Both the position numbers and the translations under genes were made by a program. A DNA stretch of 16,635 nt from an uncultured Mailhella sp. (GTDB lineage: Bacteria; Desulfobacterota; Desulfovibrionia; Desulfovibrionales; Desulfovibrionaceae): the NCBI GenBank assembly GCA_948482415.1, contig CAOMFZ010000026.1, positions 1-16,635 on the forward strand, written 5' to 3'. This document shows positions 12,829-16,635 of the stretch, in pieces (position 1 is the stretch's first letter; every line of letters starts with the position of its first letter). The notes under the pieces were generated by a model that worked only from the letters and a program-made list of their open reading frames with translations, searched no databases and was not told where the DNA came from.

Positions 12829-14814
12829 ATGGAAAAGCCAAAGAATATTCCTTTAAATCCGGGTGTTTATCTGTATAAAGATAAAGGCGGAAGAATTATT
12901 TATGTAGGGAAGGCACGGAATTTAAAAAAACGTGTTTCCTCTTATTTTCGTCCCGATGAGCAGCTCACAGCTAAAACGCGGGCAATGATGAGTCACGCTG
13001 TTTCCATTGAATTTCTGACTACCAGCACGGAAAAAGAAGCCTTGCTTTTAGAAGCAAGCCTGATAAAGAAGCACAGACCTCATTATAATATTGTCCTGCG
13101 TGATGATAAGCAGTATATTTTATTTAGGATTGCGGTAAAAAATCCATATCCTCGCCTTGAAGTTGTGCGAAAAGTAAAAAAAGACGGTGCCCATTATTTT
13201 GGTCCCTTTACTTCCTCGCAGGCTGCGCGTGAAACATGGAAAACCCTGCATACGGTTTTTCCTTTGCGGCGCTGTAATGACAGGGCAATGAAAAATCGCG
13301 TGCGGCCTTGTTTATATCACCATATCGGGCTGTGTCTTGCGCCTTGTTCGGGTAATGTAAGTCAGGAAGAATATTTTTCCATTATTCAAAAAGTGGAATT
13401 ATTTTTATCAGGCAAATCACGAGAACTGGTTGAAGCTATTACTCAAAAAATGGAAGAGGCGTCTGAAAAATTAGAATTTGAAGAAGCTGCAAAGCTTCGC
13501 GACCAGCGCATTGCCATAGAAAAAACCATTGAAAAACAAGGGGTTGTTTTCCATAATGGTGCAGATATGGACGTCATGGGGCTTTGCTTACGCGGTGACG
13601 GTCTGGCTCTTGCCGTGCTTTTTGTGCGCGGCGGACAAGTAATTGATAAAGCAACATTTTTCTGGGCAGGGCTGGTAATGGAAGATGCCGATGAGCTTTT
13701 GCTTGGATTTTTAACCCAGTTTTATTCACAGGATAAGGATATTCCGCCGCGCATTGTTTTGCCGTGGGCTTTAACCTCTGAAAATGTTCCATTGGAGCAT
13801 AGTGAAAATCCGGAAAATTCTGAACAAAAAAATATATTGGAAAATCCTGTAGTTGAAAATCCGGCTCTTATCGGTGCTCTGGGGGCTGAATATGCTTTGC
13901 ATGAGCATGAAGAAGACTTGGAAAGCATTGCCTCTGTTTTGAGTGAATGGCGCGGGGCAAATGTGCGGATTGTTGCGGCACGGACGAAAGACGATTATAA
14001 GCTCGTGGAAATTGCCAAGACAAATGCACGGGAAACTGTGTACAAGCGTTCCGATTTAGGCATGGACGAGCGTTTGGCGGTGCTTTTCAGAGTACAGGAA
14101 CCGGTACGGCGGATTGAATGTGTTGACGTTTCCCATACTTCCGGTACGGCAACAAAGGTTGGCTTGGTTGTTTATCAGGACGGCAAGCCCCATAAATCGG
14201 ATTATCGTGTCTGGAATATGGAAAATACCCATGGAGATGATTATCTGGCTTTGGCACAGTGGGCTAAACGCAGGGCAGAACACGGCGCACCATGGCCGCA
14301 TCTTTTGCTTATTGACGGCGGACGCGGGCAGGTAAACACTGTTTATGCAAGTTTTCAGGAATTTTTCAGCACGCAGCATATTCGTGATTCGCAAAGCTTT
14401 GATTTGGAAGAGGGACAGCTTCCCTTTATTTTAGCAGGTATTGCCAAAGCCCGTGATGAGCAGGGGCATGCGGACAGGCGGGCAGGAAACTTGGCTGACA
14501 GGATTTTTCTGCCAAACAGGTCAAATCCTTTGCCGTTTAAAGAGGGAAGTCACGAATTATTATTTTTGCAGTCAATCCGTGATGCAACCCATGACTTTGC
14601 CATAGGCAGACACAGACAGGCTCGCAATAAGCAAAGCCTTGATATGCAGCTGCTTCATTTGCCCCATGTGGGACAGGAAACAGCAAAACTTTTATGGCAA
14701 AATTTTAATAGTTTGGAAGATATGAAAAAAGCAAGTGTTGAGGATTTGATGAAGCTTCCAAAAGTAGGCAGAAAAAAAGCTTTACAACTATGGGAAAGTC
14801 TGCAAAAATTGTGA
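12829..14814 (+). CDS. uvrC: Excinuclease ABC subunit C
   Basis: Dual-incision nuclease of nucleotide excision repair, recruited by UvrB to damaged DNA. The 661-residue product has the N-terminal GIY-YIG nuclease (GVY at 12-14, YVG at 25-27, Arg35), the Cys-rich LRRCNDRAMKNRVRPCLYHH (about 144-163), a UvrB-binding UVR segment (about 207-240), and the RNase H-like C-terminal nuclease: VDVSH (Asp433), NTHGDDYLAL, LLLIDGGRGQVN (Asp496) and RDATHDFAIGRHRQARNK (His588). Two helix-hairpin-helix motifs close it (LPHVGQETAKLL, LPKVGRKKALQLW). Residues about 325-346 form an Asn/Glu-rich insert with repeated ENP. A TTG nine codons upstream is possible, but the ATG at 12829 follows GACGAGG at 5 bases. 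The next gene starts 29 bases downstream without a visible terminator. Confidence 0.97.
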   Translation: MEKPKNIPLNPGVYLYKDKGGRIIYVGKARNLKKRVSSYFRPDEQLTAKTRAMMSHAVSIEFLTTSTEKEALLLEASLIKKHRPHYNIVLRDDKQYILFRIAVKNPYPRLEVVRKVKKDGAHYFGPFTSSQAARETWKTLHTVFPLRRCNDRAMKNRVRPCLYHHIGLCLAPCSGNVSQEEYFSIIQKVELFLSGKSRELVEAITQKMEEASEKLEFEEAAKLRDQRIAIEKTIEKQGVVFHNGADMDVMGLCLRGDGLALAVLFVRGGQVIDKATFFWAGLVMEDADELLLGFLTQFYSQDKDIPPRIVLPWALTSENVPLEHSENPENSEQKNILENPVVENPALIGALGAEYALHEHEEDLESIASVLSEWRGANVRIVAARTKDDYKLVEIAKTNARETVYKRSDLGMDERLAVLFRVQEPVRRIECVDVSHTSGTATKVGLVVYQDGKPHKSDYRVWNMENTHGDDYLALAQWAKRRAEHGAPWPHLLLIDGGRGQVNTVYASFQEFFSTQHIRDSQSFDLEEGQLPFILAGIAKARDEQGHADRRAGNLADRIFLPNRSNPLPFKEGSHELLFLQSIRDATHDFAIGRHRQARNKQSLDMQLLHLPHVGQETAKLLWQNFNSLEDMKKASVEDLMKLPKVGRKKALQLWESLQKL

Positions 14815-14843
14815 ATTCAATTTTTTAGGAGAAATGATAAATT

Positions 14844-16505
14844 ATGAAACATCGTACTAATATATATATATATATATTGTTAATAGCGTATGCACTTTCA
14901 TTTTTTCTTCCTGTTTATATTTTATATTATAGTACTGAATTTAGATTTCTTCACTTTAGGGGTTTTATAAATAGTATTCCTTTTATGCTGCTTTTATTTT
15001 CACCGGCTTTTTTGTTAAATAAATTTGCAAAATGCTGGCTGCTTCTTTTTTATCTTGTTGTAATTTTTCCGGCAGTATTATGTGGCGTTCACATTTATTT
15101 TTTTGATGCAAACATTAGTTATCAAGCTATTGCCTCAATTTTAGTAACATCAGTTTCAGAGGCAAAAGAATTTTTAGATAGTCAATTTTCATTTTTAGGT
15201 ATTTTTTGGGGCTGTTTTCTTATATTTTTCCCGCTGATTTTTTTGAAAAAAATTTGGAAGTTTTTTCCAGCTGATAAAACAAATTATCGTGCATTTGTCA
15301 TTGTTCTTGCTTTATGTGGAATAAGTTTTTTTTGTATCGGGAAACAGAGATTTTTAAAAGACAGTCAGGTATGGATAGTTTATTCCAGTATTTATGAATA
15401 TTATAAAATTGAAAAAGATTTTTCACGTTATTTAGAGATAATGAAATCTGTCAAAATTGATAATGTCTGCAATAGTGATGATACGATAAATAAAACACTT
15501 GTTGTTCTTATTGGTGAATCTTCTTCAAGACACCATTGGGGATTATATGGTTATTTTCGGGATACAACTCCTCGATTAAATAAAATAAAAGATGAGCTTT
15601 TTATTTTTAAAAATGCTGTAAGCCCTACACCATTCACTCATACATCATTGATACGTTCTTTGTTTTTTGAAGAATTAGGAATATATCAAAATTTTCCAAT
15701 TATTCCTTTACTTCAGCAAACAGGCTATAAGGTTTATTGGGTTTCTAATCAGGCAACAGCAGAATTGGGATTGTTTAACTACTTAGCGTTAATGTCAGAT
15801 GAAAAACAATATTTAAATCGTTCTGGTACGCATGATTACAAGTATAAATCCTATGATGAAAACTTATTGGAAGCATTGGAAGAAATTTTAAAACAAAATA
15901 AAAATCAAAATAAAATTATTTTTATGCATACAATGGGTTCTCATTCCCACTATCAATCACGGTATCCGGAAGAATTTAATGCATTTAACTCAAGCGGTGA
16001 TTTGACAGAGAAAAAATGGCGTCGGTACGATGATTTTAATTCTATTAATTGTTATGATAATTCAATAAATTATACAGATTTTATTGTCAGTCGGTGTATT
16101 GAAATGTTAAAAAACGAAAAAAACAGTTCTTTACTGTATTTTTCCGACCATGGCGAAGATGTTTTTGATGTGATGCCCTATCATGGCAGAAACGCTGAAA
16201 TTTCTTCAAGATATATGGTTGATATTCCTGTTTTATTTTGGCTGTCAGAAGATATGAAACAAATATTGAAGGATAGAATTGAATATTGGCAAACTACGTT
16301 AGAAAGACCATTTATGACAGATATTCTTTCGTTAATGATTTGTGATTTGCTGAATATAAAAATACCTTCAACAGCAAAAGATAGCTGTAATCCATTAAAT
16401 CCTGCATATAAAGCGTATGAACGAATTGTTGAAGGAAAAAATTATGATGTAATTTTTTCAGGAGAGAAAGGGTTATTGGAGCCTGTGATGCAAAGTAATC
16501 AATAA
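14844..16505 (+). CDS. Phosphoethanolamine transferase (EptA/CptA type, sulfatase fold)
   Basis: Inner-membrane enzyme that transfers phosphoethanolamine from phosphatidylethanolamine to lipid A or core sugars. Of 553 residues, the first about 170 hold some five transmembrane helices; a linker leads to a periplasmic alkaline-phosphatase/sulfatase domain. Motifs: LVVLIGESSSRHHWGLYGY (219-237) with the nucleophile expected at Ser226 or a neighbour (Thr in EptA), RDTTPRL, SPTPFTHTSLIRS, HTMGSHSHYQSRYP (362-375), YDNSINYTDFIV, SDHGED (434-439; Asp435, His436 as zinc ligands) and YHGRN (His447). The exact acceptor is unknown. Base composition is clearly more AT-rich than uvrC. The ribosome site AGGAG is 12 bases before this ATG, and another ATG at 14834 opens only an eight-codon frame. 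Codons 6-12 contain an (AT)9 run. Confidence 0.88.
   Translation: MKHRTNIYIYILLIAYALSFFLPVYILYYSTEFRFLHFRGFINSIPFMLLLFSPAFLLNKFAKCWLLLFYLVVIFPAVLCGVHIYFFDANISYQAIASILVTSVSEAKEFLDSQFSFLGIFWGCFLIFFPLIFLKKIWKFFPADKTNYRAFVIVLALCGISFFCIGKQRFLKDSQVWIVYSSIYEYYKIEKDFSRYLEIMKSVKIDNVCNSDDTINKTLVVLIGESSSRHHWGLYGYFRDTTPRLNKIKDELFIFKNAVSPTPFTHTSLIRSLFFEELGIYQNFPIIPLLQQTGYKVYWVSNQATAELGLFNYLALMSDEKQYLNRSGTHDYKYKSYDENLLEALEEILKQNKNQNKIIFMHTMGSHSHYQSRYPEEFNAFNSSGDLTEKKWRRYDDFNSINCYDNSINYTDFIVSRCIEMLKNEKNSSLLYFSDHGEDVFDVMPYHGRNAEISSRYMVDIPVLFWLSEDMKQILKDRIEYWQTTLERPFMTDILSLMICDLLNIKIPSTAKDSCNPLNPAYKAYERIVEGKNYDVIFSGEKGLLEPVMQSNQ
14860..14877 (+). repeat. (AT)9 dinucleotide repeat inside the phosphoethanolamine transferase gene
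   Basis: Nine uninterrupted AT units near the start of the coding region, encoding alternating Ile and Tyr in the first transmembrane helix. Reading the frames directly, a gain of one unit leads to TGT TAA immediately after the run, and a loss of one unit leads to a TAG about 18 codons on, so either change would switch the gene off. Confidence 0.9.
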
Positions 16506-16528
16506 TGTATTTGGATATAACGTATTAC

Positions 16529-16559
16529 AAAAAAGCCATACAAAATATATGGCTTTTTT
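16529..16559 (+). terminator. Intrinsic terminator of the uvrC/phosphoethanolamine transferase unit
   Basis: AAAAAAGCCATA (16529-16540) pairs with TATGGCTTTTTT (16548-16559) around a 7-base loop, with the T run on the plus strand, 23 bases after the stop codon. The A run would also allow minus-strand termination. Confidence 0.9.
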
Positions 16560-16583
16560 CTTGTAAGCTTTAGCGTAAATAAA

Positions 16584-16602
16584 CCACCAGCTAAGCTGGT
16601 GG
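16584..16602. repeat. Perfect hairpin at window edge, possible IS200/IS605-type end
   Basis: CCACCAGCT and AGCTGGTGG are perfect inverted repeats with one base between (realistic stem CCACCAG/CTGGTGG, loop CTAAG). No T run follows, so it is not a terminator. Subterminal hairpins of this look, preceded by AAATAAA, are typical of IS200/IS605 element ends, and TCCTCCT at 16629-16635 could be an AGGAGG ribosome site on the minus strand. The transposase, if any, would lie beyond the window. Confidence 0.4.
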
Positions 16603-16635
16603 AATGAAAATCTTTAGATACAAGACTGTCCTCCT

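Noticed and set aside
14834..14860. Eight-codon frame starting at ATG 14834 as an upstream leader peptide
   Set aside because: The AGGAG is only two bases away, too close for normal initiation; more likely an accident of AT-rich sequence.

Overview
The window looks like chromosomal DNA from an AT-rich member of the Desulfovibrionaceae (Desulfovibrio/Lawsonia-like lineage). The evidence is the minus-strand order khpA-rimM-trmD-rplS-rnhB-yraN, and a TrmD that carries a second C-terminal SPOUT methyltransferase domain, an architecture I associate with Desulfovibrio. The genus is an inference from memory of family architecture and gene order.

Layout. 1-2523 (minus): an outer-membrane lipoprotein of the PBP-activator/periplasmic-binding type, then gatC and the 5' part of gatA, behind one clear sigma70-type promoter. 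2578-8034 (minus): a tightly packed translation and RNA-processing cluster, khpA-rimM-trmD then rplS, rnhB, yraN, rsmI and smpB. It is led by a near-consensus promoter and divided by a structured 252-base gap before rplS and an intrinsic terminator after rplS. 8067-10403 (plus): a secreted phosphodiester-glycosidase-like protein and the sstT serine/threonine transporter, ending in a strong terminator. 10404-10831: a gene-poor stretch with three consecutive hairpins, a 16-base perfect palindrome, an orphan Shine-Dalgarno sequence and a bidirectional terminator. 10832-12665 (minus): two very small membrane-protein genes that look translationally coupled, then upstream of them a short CstA-family transporter with its own terminator. 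12829-16505 (plus): uvrC followed closely by an AT-rich phosphoethanolamine-transferase-like gene with a nine-unit AT repeat in its sixth to twelfth codons, then a terminator. The last 50 bases hold a perfect hairpin that resembles an IS200/IS605 end cut off by the window edge.

How the genes work together. The central cluster is housekeeping: ribosome assembly (RimM, KhpA, L19), tRNA and rRNA methylation (TrmD and its fused partner, RsmI), ribosome rescue (SmpB), RNA/DNA hybrid removal (RnhB) and tRNA-dependent amidation (GatCA). The flanks concern the cell envelope and nutrient uptake (lipoprotein, SstT, CstA-type carrier, lipid A or core modification). No CRISPR array, tRNA, rRNA or classical defence system is visible. 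The items most worth a second look are the possibly phase-variable AT repeat, the small membrane-protein pair, the structured intergenic region at 10.5-10.8 kb, the fused TrmD and the rplS leader.
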